DNA of 62,500 nucleotides from assembly GCF_022869785.1 (NCBI RefSeq), contig NZ_CP094997.1:5507501-5570000 (forward strand). The letters run 5' to 3'. The notes under the pieces are model-generated. The model was not told where the DNA came from and did not search any database. It worked only from the letters and a program-made list of their open reading frames with translations. Below, piece after piece: positions 34,442 through 43,513 of the stretch; within the stretch, counting starts at the first letter, position 1, and every line of letters begins with the position of its first letter. Source of the DNA: Dyadobacter chenwenxiniae (GTDB lineage Bacteria; Bacteroidota; Bacteroidia; Cytophagales; Spirosomataceae). Both the position numbers and the translations under genes were made by a program.

Positions 34442-35173
34442 TTATGCGCTCACAATGATTGCATGGGTAAGTTCGTATCCAGCTGATACGCTGCCTGTTA
34501 CAGTTGGCATTTCCGTGGAAGTGCCATCGCTGAACACATTGTCCCTTGCATTGCTAGTATCCGCTTGTCCGTGACTTGCGTAAACGCCCTGTGCATAAAC
34601 TACTTTGCTGATCGCTTCCGGAAATGCAATTTGCGTTACCAGCAACGATTTTCCGCTCGCATTATACACGTGCACGTGAATGTGCGGCGCACGGCCAGAA
34701 TACCAACCGGGGTAAATGCTTGTAAATGTGACCAATCCATTGGCGTCAGTGGTTTGTCGGCCTCTCAGGAAATGTACATGGGTATAGTTCGTCGATTGCA
34801 TCCCTGATCCCCCATATTCGGAATAGTTTCCACCTGCGTCGCAATGCCATATGTCGACAAGCGCATCGGGCAATCCTTCACAGCTTTTGTTCAGATTCTG
34901 GATCGTTATTTTGATTGATAACTTCGTTCCTTCCCTGTCAGAAGTAATGTCATTTGTTACCAGGCTGCCCGGCGTTTTTGTAGGGAATGGTCCGGCGGTC
35001 TCAGATGCGGTTACGGTGCAGGTTCCTGATGCAGAACCGGTTGTGGTTCCGCTTGTTGTTTCAGTTCCCGTTTCCATGGTGTCAACCGTATTGCCTGAGC
35101 AGCTGATCATCGGCATAATCGCAGCAAAGCCCAGTGCGGAAAATCCTCTTTTTAAAAATTCTTTACGTTCCAT
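34442..35173 (-). CDS. Lipoprotein intradiol ring-cleavage dioxygenase-like protein
   Basis: A 243-residue exported protein. The N-terminus has RRG-like export features (MERKEFLKRGFSALGFAA) and a lipobox PMISC (Cys25), then a Thr/Ser-rich linker. The dioxygenase domain keeps the iron ligands of protocatechuate and catechol dioxygenases: Tyr117 in GGNYSEY, Tyr158 in YPGWYSGRAPHIHVH, and His164 and His166. It would open catechol-type rings outside the cytoplasm; the natural substrate is unknown. ATG 35173 fits a Tat-like signal better than the upstream ATG at 35191. No other aromatic-degradation gene is nearby. Confidence 0.88.
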   Translation of the reverse strand: MERKEFLKRGFSALGFAAIMPMISCSGNTVDTMETGTETTSGTTTGSASGTCTVTASETAGPFPTKTPGSLVTNDITSDREGTKLSIKITIQNLNKSCEGLPDALVDIWHCDAGGNYSEYGGSGMQSTNYTHVHFLRGRQTTDANGLVTFTSIYPGWYSGRAPHIHVHVYNASGKSLLVTQIAFPEAISKVVYAQGVYASHGQADTSNARDNVFSDGTSTEMPTVTGSVSAGYELTHAIIVSA

Positions 35174-35442
35174 TTTTTTCAGACAGTTCATGATTCTGAA
35201 TACATAATCGCATTAAATGGTGCGAATGTTGCAGTGGGTGGTTGAAGTGTCGGTGATTAGCCGCCTGTTATGGGAAGGCCTAGAAATAGAAGCCAGCCTG
35301 CGAGGTGAATGATCCAAAGATTTGGCCTCAATATTAAGGCTGAAAGTCAACGGTTTGTTTGCAATATTAAGCATTAACAATGTAGCGGGTTACAAAAAGA
35401 AAAAGTTTTCCTATTTTCGGAAAGCACAACTTCACTCTCCCT

Positions 35443-36777
35443 ATGCAGCAACCAGCAGCTAAAAACGAACTTTTCAAAATCCTTGGTGTCGGATTTGGCG
35501 TCGCTGTTACGGTTGGTGGCACAATCGGAACCGGCATTCTCAGAAAACCAGGCCCTATTGCAGCGCAGCTGGGGGATTACTGGCTTATCATGGGACTTTG
35601 GGCCGCTGTGAGCTTGTACGCTTTTCTGGGAACATTGTGCACCATTGAATTGGGCACGTCTATGCCGAAAGCCGGCGCCTGGTACATTTATGCACAACGC
35701 GCTTTTGGCAATTACGCGGGGTTTGTGGTAGGGATAAACAGCTGGTTAGGAACCTGTTCTGCATTGGGCTTCGGCGTTTACACAATGAGTGAATATCTAG
35801 CGCTGCTTATGCCCGCATTCGTCGGTTACGAGCCTTATGTAGCGGCTGGCATGCTGTTAATTCTGACCGGCATCCATTGGATCGGACTAGCGCTGGCGAG
35901 CAGTTTTCAAAACGTAATGAGTGTGCTCAAAGGTTTGGGATTGTTCATTTTTGTGGCCGTTTGCTTCATTTATGGAGACGAAGTTACCGCAGAACAAGCG
36001 CAGCTGACGACCAGCAAAATTGTAGAAACAGGCAGCTGGATCGCGCCCGTGATTTTTTCGTTACAAGCGATTTTTTACACTTACGACGGCTGGCACACAG
36101 CAGCATATTTTTCAGAAGAAGACCGTGATCCGACCAAAAACCTGCCGCGTTCGATGATTGGAGGGGTTTTGCTGATCATTGTCATTTATCTGCTCTGTAA
36201 TCTCGCCATTTTGCATGTGTTGCCGATGAATGAATTATCCCAGTCGAAGCTGGCCGCTGCGGATTCGATCAGGCTGATTTTTGGCGAAGGTTCAGGCAAG
36301 ATTGTGACCCTTTTCCTGATGATTTCTATCTTGGGAATCGTGAATGCGCAATTGCTTTTTAATCCGCGTGTTTTATATTCTATGAGCCGCGATGGGTTGT
36401 TTTTTCGTGGCGGAACGGCGGTTAACAAGGGAGGAACGCCAGCGGTTGCCATGCTGATAACTTCCGCGGTCGCCATTACATTAATCCTCATTGGCAAAAA
36501 TGCTACGGAGAAGCTCTCGGACATTGCAACATTCTTTTTCGTCTTAGGTTATACTTCGGGGTTTGCGTCCTTATTAGCATTACGGAAGAAGGAACCTGAG
36601 CTGCCGCGTCCCTGGAAAGTGCCCGCCTATCCTGTTTTGCCCATTATCATGCTGTTTTTATCCATAGCATTTTTGGTTGGTGCGGTCATTCAGGATATTG
36701 AGAGCAGCCAGTATGCACTACTTTTTCTCGTTATCAGTTATCCAGCTTACCTGCTTGTGAGCCGGCTGAACCGTTAA
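35443..36777 (+). CDS. APC-superfamily amino-acid permease
   Basis: A 444-residue protein with about 12 hydrophobic segments. The first helix FGVAVTVGGTIGTGILRKPG carries the G-(S/T)-IGTGI substrate-binding turn of APC transporters. Also typical are SRDGLFF and the C-terminal RPWKVPAYPVLPI. It takes up amino acids or related cations; the substrate cannot be predicted. It precedes the plug-domain gene by 25 bp on the same strand. I see no strong promoter in the 270-bp gap upstream. Confidence 0.9.
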   Translation: MQQPAAKNELFKILGVGFGVAVTVGGTIGTGILRKPGPIAAQLGDYWLIMGLWAAVSLYAFLGTLCTIELGTSMPKAGAWYIYAQRAFGNYAGFVVGINSWLGTCSALGFGVYTMSEYLALLMPAFVGYEPYVAAGMLLILTGIHWIGLALASSFQNVMSVLKGLGLFIFVAVCFIYGDEVTAEQAQLTTSKIVETGSWIAPVIFSLQAIFYTYDGWHTAAYFSEEDRDPTKNLPRSMIGGVLLIIVIYLLCNLAILHVLPMNELSQSKLAAADSIRLIFGEGSGKIVTLFLMISILGIVNAQLLFNPRVLYSMSRDGLFFRGGTAVNKGGTPAVAMLITSAVAITLILIGKNATEKLSDIATFFFVLGYTSGFASLLALRKKEPELPRPWKVPAYPVLPIIMLFLSIAFLVGAVIQDIESSQYALLFLVISYPAYLLVSRLNR

Positions 36778-36802
36778 TATTTAGCCATTTAACATTAGAA
36801 AT

Positions 36803-39235
36803 ATGCCATGGATCAACAACGCCCTAAAAAAATTTCTCGCTCCGTCCCTCCTACTATTGCTGGCTGGTTTTCAGTCGGTTAATGATGACTTTACCCAGCA
36901 CATTGCCGCCAAATTGCTGGATTATCGCAGGGTTTTTCCCCAAGAAAAAGCTTATCTGCATCTGGATAAGCCCTATTTTACAACCGGCGACACGCTGTGG
37001 TTTAAAAGTTATCTGGTAGAAGGCTCGCTTCACCTTGCCGACAGTGCCAGTAATTTACTGTATGTGGACCTGATCGAGCAGCGGACAGGAAAAAATGTAG
37101 CCTTACGGCGGGTGCAGCTATCTGGCGGGATTGGGCATGGGGAAATTGTGCTTGCCGACTCCATTGTAAAAGGCGCTTACACGATCCGGGCTTACACCAA
37201 TTGGATGCGCAATTTTTCAGAAGATTATTTTTTCCAAAAGGATATCTATCTCTTTGATCCTGAAAACATTGCCGAACCAGCTGCCTCCGCAGCAATTGAC
37301 CTGAAATTCTTTCCCGAAGGCGGCCAGCTTATTGCAGGCATTAACACCCGCGTTGCATTTAAAGCGGTTGCCGGGAATGGTCTCGGAGAAGATGTAAATG
37401 GTTTTATTCTCAACCAAAACAAGGACACGGTGGCTTTTTACAAAAGCGATCACCTGGGAATGGGCCGGTTCCAGTTTGAGCCAAAATCAGGAGATGTTTA
37501 CGATGCGTTTGCAAAAGGCAAGGACGGGCAGATTTCCCGATTCGATTTTCCCAAAGTGATGGAGAGCGGCTATACAATGATCGTGGACAACCTTTCCAAC
37601 CCGCTGAAAATGCGCGTAATAGTTTACTGTAAAATGCCGGGAAAACAGGAGTCGGGGATACACATTGTAGGGCATTCCAGAGGCATTGTGGCCTTCGTTG
37701 CCAAGGGTAAAGTTACAGCGAAAGGCTTGATGCTGAATTTGCCTACCACAGGACTGCCTGATGGAATTACACATCTGACTCTTTTTGATGAGCAGAGTAA
37801 GCCGGTCAGTGAAAGGCTGGTATTTATCAATCATAACAGGAGCCTTAACATTAAAATTATTTCCACTAAAACCACTTACAAGCCGCGTGAAAAAGCAGAG
37901 ATCGAGATTGCTGTTTCCGATTCTGCGGGGAATCCGGTTGAAGCCGACGTTTCCGTTGCTGTTACGGATGGCGGCCAGATACTGCAACAGCCGAATGATG
38001 AAAATATCGTGTCCTACCTGTTGCTTTCATCCGATTTGAGAGGCTTTGTAGAGCAGCCCGCCTATTATTTTGACCCAGCGAAATCGGAGCGTAAAATACA
38101 TCTGGATTATCTGATGACCACCCAAGGCTGGACGAGGTTTAAATGGGAAGACGTGCTTGCCGACTCCCTTGCCGCACCGCAACGCTTTATTGAACAAGGT
38201 GTTACATTGGAAGGTGAAGTCAAGCGTAACAACAAGAAGCTTAATGAAAAAGTAATGCTTTCCATGTATTTGAGCAATGACAGCCTCAATACATTCATGA
38301 CCTCGGAAACGGATGAAAACGGCCGATTTGGAATATATAACCTTGTTTTCGCGGATTCTTTGAAGATTAGGCTGCAAGGAATGAACAAGAAAGGAAATGC
38401 GAATCTTAATTTTCGGCTCGACCCGTTTGCCGCGCCGCGGGCCACCTTCCTAAAAGTGCCATTTTATCCCGTAACGGTGGATGCCAAGCAACTTTTGGAA
38501 TACCTGAAAAGGGCTGAGCAAGACCAGGAAATAGCGCGGAAAATCAGGCAAAGCCGGGAACGGTTATTGCAGGAGGTGACCATTAAAGGAAAAAAAGAGG
38601 TGCAGCGCGATTCGAGGAAAATATACGGCTCAGCAGACGCTTCGATCAAAGTGACGACGCAAATGGCGTCCGGAGGAAGAAGTATTCTCGACATCCTTGC
38701 TGGCAGAGTGGCTGGTGTTCAAGTGGTTGGCTCCGGGATGAATGCTTCGGTTTATATCCGCGGAAATCGCGGGGAACCGTTGTTTGTGTTGGATGGCATG
38801 CCTGTCGACAAGGATATGATCTCGAACCTGAACACTTTTGATGTGGAGTCCATCGACGTTTTAAAAGGTCCGTCAGCGGCCATTTTTGGAAGTCGCGGAG
38901 GTAACGGTGTCATTTCGATTCTGACGAAAAGGGGCAATGAGAATTATGATTATTCGCAGGATGTTGTTCCGGGTGTGCTGGTTTCGAAAATAGCGGGTTT
39001 TAATGTTCCAAAAGAATTTTACGCACCAACTTATGAGATTAGCAAGCCGCAGAATGTGAATCCCGACTATCGCTCTACACTTTTCTGGGCTCCTGTTTTG
39101 AAGACTAATAAGCAGGGAAAGGCCAGATTTACGTATTTTAATACAGATGCGGTTACAAATATTGACATCCGTGCGGAAGCATTAAGCACAACCGGCATTC
39201 CGGGATTCGGGAAAACGAGCTATTCAGTTGATTAA
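36803..39235 (+). CDS. Macroglobulin-like protein with TonB-receptor plug domain but no barrel
   Basis: An 810-residue exported protein. The N-terminal part, EKAYLHLDKPYFTTGDTLWFKSYLVEG, is the MG2-type domain of alpha-2-macroglobulin-like proteins. Several beta-sandwich domains follow to about residue 590. At about residues 625-715 there is a TonB-dependent-receptor plug: SILDILAGRVAGVQVVG, SVYIRGNRGEPLFVLDGMPV and DVESIDVLKGPSAAIFG. No transmembrane barrel follows; only about 95 residues remain. The architecture recurs in Bacteroidota, but how the isolated plug is used is not known. It may be co-transcribed with the permease. Confidence 0.85.
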   Translation: MPWINNALKKFLAPSLLLLLAGFQSVNDDFTQHIAAKLLDYRRVFPQEKAYLHLDKPYFTTGDTLWFKSYLVEGSLHLADSASNLLYVDLIEQRTGKNVALRRVQLSGGIGHGEIVLADSIVKGAYTIRAYTNWMRNFSEDYFFQKDIYLFDPENIAEPAASAAIDLKFFPEGGQLIAGINTRVAFKAVAGNGLGEDVNGFILNQNKDTVAFYKSDHLGMGRFQFEPKSGDVYDAFAKGKDGQISRFDFPKVMESGYTMIVDNLSNPLKMRVIVYCKMPGKQESGIHIVGHSRGIVAFVAKGKVTAKGLMLNLPTTGLPDGITHLTLFDEQSKPVSERLVFINHNRSLNIKIISTKTTYKPREKAEIEIAVSDSAGNPVEADVSVAVTDGGQILQQPNDENIVSYLLLSSDLRGFVEQPAYYFDPAKSERKIHLDYLMTTQGWTRFKWEDVLADSLAAPQRFIEQGVTLEGEVKRNNKKLNEKVMLSMYLSNDSLNTFMTSETDENGRFGIYNLVFADSLKIRLQGMNKKGNANLNFRLDPFAAPRATFLKVPFYPVTVDAKQLLEYLKRAEQDQEIARKIRQSRERLLQEVTIKGKKEVQRDSRKIYGSADASIKVTTQMASGGRSILDILAGRVAGVQVVGSGMNASVYIRGNRGEPLFVLDGMPVDKDMISNLNTFDVESIDVLKGPSAAIFGSRGGNGVISILTKRGNENYDYSQDVVPGVLVSKIAGFNVPKEFYAPTYEISKPQNVNPDYRSTLFWAPVLKTNKQGKARFTYFNTDAVTNIDIRAEALSTTGIPGFGKTSYSVD

Positions 39236-39370
39236 TAGACGCATCCTCAGGACTTAGAAAGTCTTCAAAACTTTGCAAGTCTGCTGATTTCCAGATAAGA
39301 ATACCGTATTTTGAACGTTACTAATCTTATTCGGCCTGTCGACCGGACAAATCATACAGACAAAAATTGA

Positions 39371-39378
39371 TAACTTTG
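39371..39378 (+). promoter_or_regulatory. -7 promoter element upstream of the TPR gene
   Basis: TAACTTTG is an exact TAnnTTTG match 59 bp before the start codon. No good -33 TTTG is found 19-20 bp upstream, so the call rests on the -7 element and position only. Confidence 0.4.
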
Positions 39379-39436
39379 ATCTTTAAGTTAAAATGGCTTG
39401 TCACGTCTTCGGATCTGACTTTGTTTAGATAGAATT

Positions 39437-41188
39437 ATGAGGACTGAATATATAAAATGGACCCTGCTTATCTGCCTCATTGCGAGGTTGTTTGTCACAG
39501 AAAATGTGCAAGCACAGCGTCGCGGTAAGGATCGGGAAAAAGAACCCGAAAAATCGGGAACGACAAGCCTGCGGCTGGAAGAGGAGTCACTGGCGGCAGA
39601 AGGAATGAAGTTCATGATGAAAGATGAGCCGGAGCGAGCACTTCCGATCTTTCAAAAGCTGGCGCAGAGCAGCGGAAACGATCCGGCCAGCCATTATTTA
39701 CTTGCCACGGCGCTTATTAAGCTGGAAAAATACGATGATGCCATTGTTTCCGCAAAAAAGGCCTTCGATCTTGACAAAGAAAATACTTACTATTCACAGC
39801 AACTTGCCGAATTGTACGCGAAGCGCCGGAAATATTCCGATGCAGCGCAGATTTACGAAAAACTCTTACAAAAAAATCCGGGAAACATTCAGTACGGTGT
39901 TGAGCTGGCCGCCGTGTATGTGTTTAATGATCAGTTTGATAAGGCCATTGAAACGTATAATGTTCTGGAAAAATCATTGGGTGTAACGGAAGAGATTACG
40001 CACCAGAAGGAGCAGCTTTATTTGAGACAAAATAACCTGGAAAAAGCGCTTGCGGAGGCAAAAAAATTGATTGCCGCCGAACCAGGTGAAGTGAGTTACC
40101 TTGTGGAACTGGCCGAAATGCTCATTGCAAATGAACGGATCGTTGAGGCAGTGGCCCCGCTGGAAGAAGCCCTTAAAGTGAATCCCGATGAGGCGCAGGC
40201 GCACGTTTTGCTGGCCGACATATATCGACGAAATGGTGATGTGCAGAAGTGCAATCAGGAATTAAAACTGGTTTTTGCCAATCCTAATCTTGACTCAGAC
40301 CCCAAAATACGAGTTTTGACTGGTTATCTGACCATGCTCAAAACCGATGCTGAAATTGTGGAAGCGATATCATTAGCCAAACAGCTTTCCGAAACGCATC
40401 CGAACGAGTCCCGCACGAATGTGATCTATGCCGATCTGCTTATACGGCAGAATAAAAAGGCTGAGGCGCGTGATTTGTATGCAAAAGCCGCACGGATCGA
40501 TGGTTCGGTTTTCCAGGTTTGGGGAGCTATTTTACAATTGGATAGTGATCTGAATCAAGTGGATAGCATGCTTGTTCATTCGGAAAAGGCACTTGAAATT
40601 TTTCCTAACCAGGGTATTTTCTGGTATTCCAATGGCACTGCACAACTGGCCAAGAAAAACTTTAAAGAAGCACTTTCGTCTTTTGAAGAAAGCCTGAAAC
40701 TGATTGGCGATAAGCCTGAACTGATCCCGGTCATTCATGCGCAAATGGGCGATGCTTATAATGGTCTGGGTGATCATGAAAAGTCTGATGCTGCCTACGA
40801 GCTCTCGTTAAAAGACAATCCCAACAATGATTATGTTTTGAATAATTATAGCTATTACTTGTCCTTGCGTGGTGAAAAGCTTGATCTGGCGTTAAAGATG
40901 TCGGCCAAACTGGTTCAGGAACATAAGGATAATCCAACTTACCTGGACACGCATGCCTGGGTGCTGTATGTGCGGAAAGACTATAAAAAAGCGAAGGAGT
41001 TCCTGGAAAGGGCAATGGCGGACACCAGCAGCGTAAGTGGCACGATTGTTGAGCATTATGGAGACGTACTTTTCAAACTTGGTGAGCGTGACAATGCCGT
41101 TGCGCAATGGAAAAAGGCCAAAAGCATGGGAGAGACGACCGAACTTCTTGACAAAAAAATAGCAACAGGTGCATTACATGAGCAATAA
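39437..41188 (+). CDS. Secreted tetratricopeptide-repeat protein
   Basis: A 583-residue protein with a signal peptide (MRTEYIKWTLLICLIARLFV, cut near VQAQ), a charged linker and about a dozen TPR units from residue 55 to the end. Clear copies include ASHYLLATALIKLEKYDDAIVSA, YYSQQLAELYAKRRKYSDAAQIY and PTYLDTHAWVLYVRKDYKKAKEF. It is a solenoid protein, probably periplasmic or on the inner face of the outer membrane. It overlaps the following DUF4292 lipoprotein gene by 11 bp, and that gene family often follows such a TPR protein in Bacteroidota, hinting at a shared envelope task. Confidence 0.88.
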   Translation: MRTEYIKWTLLICLIARLFVTENVQAQRRGKDREKEPEKSGTTSLRLEEESLAAEGMKFMMKDEPERALPIFQKLAQSSGNDPASHYLLATALIKLEKYDDAIVSAKKAFDLDKENTYYSQQLAELYAKRRKYSDAAQIYEKLLQKNPGNIQYGVELAAVYVFNDQFDKAIETYNVLEKSLGVTEEITHQKEQLYLRQNNLEKALAEAKKLIAAEPGEVSYLVELAEMLIANERIVEAVAPLEEALKVNPDEAQAHVLLADIYRRNGDVQKCNQELKLVFANPNLDSDPKIRVLTGYLTMLKTDAEIVEAISLAKQLSETHPNESRTNVIYADLLIRQNKKAEARDLYAKAARIDGSVFQVWGAILQLDSDLNQVDSMLVHSEKALEIFPNQGIFWYSNGTAQLAKKNFKEALSSFEESLKLIGDKPELIPVIHAQMGDAYNGLGDHEKSDAAYELSLKDNPNNDYVLNNYSYYLSLRGEKLDLALKMSAKLVQEHKDNPTYLDTHAWVLYVRKDYKKAKEFLERAMADTSSVSGTIVEHYGDVLFKLGERDNAVAQWKKAKSMGETTELLDKKIATGALHEQ

Positions 41189-42032
41189 AATTACGGTTTG
41201 GATGGTCGCCATCTTTATGATTTCCCTGGCTGCCTGCCACAAGCCCCGTTCCTCCAAAAATAATAATGCTATTCCTTCTGATTCGCTGGTTAATGCTGCC
41301 CCCAATTTAGTAGATTCACTTGCGAAAGCTGCACCCGCAGATTCCTCAGCTGCGAATGGATTGGAGGCTGTTAAGGTCAATTCCATTTCTTTTGACTATC
41401 TGGTTGCCAAGTCGAAAGTTGATTTCAAGAGTAAATCGCAGGATTTTGATAACACCAATATCAACATCAGGATGAAGAAAGACAGCATTATCTGGCTTTC
41501 GGTAACGGGTGTAGGTTTTGAAGTGGCCCGTGGACTTATAACCCGCGATTCCATCGTCTTTATGGACAAAATTCACAAAGATTACTTCGTCTTCAATTAC
41601 GAGCAACTCAGCAAACAGTATAATTTCGATTTGAATTTTGCGCTTTTACAATCTGTAATAATCGGCAATTTGCCCTTTCCGCAGCAACCGGATTCCCGCT
41701 TTGCGAAGGAAAATGAGTTCTTTGTGCTGAAACAGATCGTAGAGCGTTTGCAAGTAGATAATTACATCGGCGAAAGCAACCAGAAGCTTGCGCGGCTCAA
41801 AGCAACAGAAGTGCCAACGCAGAACACTTTTACACTGGATTATTCTGATTTTAAGGATGTAAAGAGCTTTCTTTTCCCTTTCACAAGCCACATTGACTTG
41901 AATGTCAAGTCACAGAAAGACCAGCAAGTAAATCATACCACTATGCACATTAAGCATAGTAAGGTCGATCTGGTTACACAGAATCCAGGATTTCCGTTTA
42001 GCGTACCGGCTTCCTATAAGCGAAAAAGGTAA
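41178..42032 (+). CDS. DUF4292 lipoprotein
   Basis: A 284-residue protein from ATG 41178. The lipobox SLAAC is followed by a Ser/Asn linker and a beta-rich domain: DYLVAKSKVDFKSKSQDFDNTNINIRMKKDSIIWLSVTGVGFEVAR is the DUF4292 hallmark, resembling LolA/LolB-like half barrels. The C-terminal part is also beta-rich (VPTQNTFTLDYSDFKD). It may bind lipid or lipoprotein at the outer membrane; this is an inference from fold resemblance. Translation is coupled to the upstream TPR gene by overlap. Confidence 0.85.
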   Translation: MSNKITVWMVAIFMISLAACHKPRSSKNNNAIPSDSLVNAAPNLVDSLAKAAPADSSAANGLEAVKVNSISFDYLVAKSKVDFKSKSQDFDNTNINIRMKKDSIIWLSVTGVGFEVARGLITRDSIVFMDKIHKDYFVFNYEQLSKQYNFDLNFALLQSVIIGNLPFPQQPDSRFAKENEFFVLKQIVERLQVDNYIGESNQKLARLKATEVPTQNTFTLDYSDFKDVKSFLFPFTSHIDLNVKSQKDQQVNHTTMHIKHSKVDLVTQNPGFPFSVPASYKRKR

Positions 42033-42082
42033 AAATCAGCAGGTCTGTGGGAGATCATAGGGTCAAAAACCCCAAGTCTGCT

Positions 42083-42090
42083 TAACTTTG
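42083..42090 (+). promoter_or_regulatory. -7 promoter element upstream of the EnvC-like gene
   Basis: TAACTTTG matches TAnnTTTG exactly, 41 bp before the chosen start. The same octamer is used at 39371. The -33 element is unclear. Confidence 0.4.
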
Positions 42091-42130
42091 CCTGCCTTTT
42101 CCAGGAATTTTGGCCGCAAGAATAAACTGT

Positions 42131-43468
42131 ATGCCCTTTCAAAAACCGTATTTTCGTCGTTTACTATTACTGCTAACGTTCATCTTTTGTACGTCCCTAG
42201 GTGCCTACGCGCAAAAAACGCGCGAGCAGCTCGAACGTGAAAAGAGCGAAAACCAGAACAAGATCAAGGAAATTCAAAGTATTTTGCGCCAGACGTCTTC
42301 CCAAAAGAATGTCAACCTCGGCCAATTGAAAGCGCTTAACCAGCAAATCAATACATATAAAAAACAAATTGACCTGCTTTCGGATGATCTGGACCTGCTT
42401 AACAAGGAGTTAAGGGTTCTCGAGACAAAAAGGCAGTCGCTGGATAGTAGCTTGGCCAAACTGAAAACCGAGTACGGTCATATGATCTATGAGGCTTCAA
42501 AAAGGAATGTTTATTTCAATCAATTGGTTTTCCTGTTTTCCTCCGGAACATTCAATCAGCTTGTGCTTCGCTACAAATATCTCAAGCAATATACAGAAGC
42601 GCGGCAGGGGCAAGTGAAGGAAATGGAGATCGTCCAGGAACGACTGATGGCCGAACGCAGGCGCATTACTGTGAAGCAAGATCAGCAAAAAACGGTTTTA
42701 AACACGCGTGTGACCGAAAGTACAAAACTGGAAGGCCTGAAAACGAAACAAAACGAAGTGATTCAGGAGCTTTCCCAGAAGGAAGTTGAGCTCAGGAAGC
42801 AAATTGCTGAAAATAAACGGGCTACGGATTTTCTGGAAGCCAATATTCGTCGTATTGCGGAACGCGAGCGGCGCGAGCGTATAGAGCGTGAGCGCAAGGA
42901 AAGGGAAGAAAGAGAGGCCAGGAGAAAGGCTGAACGGGAAAGACTGGCGCGTGAAAATGCAGAACGAGAGAAAAAAGGCGAGGTGGCTGTCGTCGCTGAA
43001 CCTGAGGAAGAAGCGCCAGTCAGCTCGGGTGGAATGAGCGAGGAAGAAACGACGCTTGCATCATCGTTCACAGCATCGCAAAACAGATTACCCTGGCCGG
43101 TGAAAGGATTCGTATCAGGTCACTTTGGTCAGAGGCCGCATGCCGTTTTGAAGGGTGTAATGGTTGATAACCTGGGTGTTGACATTCAGACGACGGCTGG
43201 TGAGCCGGTTCGCTCAGTTTATGACGGCGTAGTGCTGGATGTGACGGAAATGCCTGGAATGGGCAATGTTGTAGCGATCCAGCATGGCAATTACATGACG
43301 ATTTATGCAAAGATGAACGGGGTTACGGTACGAGCCGGACAAAAGGTAAAAGCCCGTGAAAATATCGGCAGAGTGGCCACCGACAGTGATGGCACTTCCG
43401 AACTGCAATTCCAGATCTGGAAAAATACGTCGCGTCTCAATCCTGAAAGCTGGCTGATTCACAGGTAA
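42131..43468 (+). CDS. EnvC-like murein hydrolase activator (degenerate LytM domain)
   Basis: A 445-residue exported protein. A signal peptide (PYFRRLLLLLTFIFCTSLGAYAQ) is followed by a long coiled coil (residues about 30-300, Lys/Glu/Arg-rich, ending in repeated RERxER units) and a C-terminal LytM/M23 domain. Zinc ligands are lost: the first His is Asn in DNLGVDIQTT, YAH is YAK in TIYAKMNG, and the HxH motif reads ELQF. It should therefore activate amidases rather than cut peptidoglycan itself, like E. coli EnvC, in daughter-cell separation. ATG 42131 is chosen because the upstream TTG extension adds residues ahead of the signal peptide. Confidence 0.9.
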   Translation: MPFQKPYFRRLLLLLTFIFCTSLGAYAQKTREQLEREKSENQNKIKEIQSILRQTSSQKNVNLGQLKALNQQINTYKKQIDLLSDDLDLLNKELRVLETKRQSLDSSLAKLKTEYGHMIYEASKRNVYFNQLVFLFSSGTFNQLVLRYKYLKQYTEARQGQVKEMEIVQERLMAERRRITVKQDQQKTVLNTRVTESTKLEGLKTKQNEVIQELSQKEVELRKQIAENKRATDFLEANIRRIAERERRERIERERKEREEREARRKAERERLARENAEREKKGEVAVVAEPEEEAPVSSGGMSEEETTLASSFTASQNRLPWPVKGFVSGHFGQRPHAVLKGVMVDNLGVDIQTTAGEPVRSVYDGVVLDVTEMPGMGNVVAIQHGNYMTIYAKMNGVTVRAGQKVKARENIGRVATDSDGTSELQFQIWKNTSRLNPESWLIHR

Positions 43469-43513
43469 GCCAAGTGGCAGGAATTTATTATTTACTCATT
43501 TTGATCCAAGATT

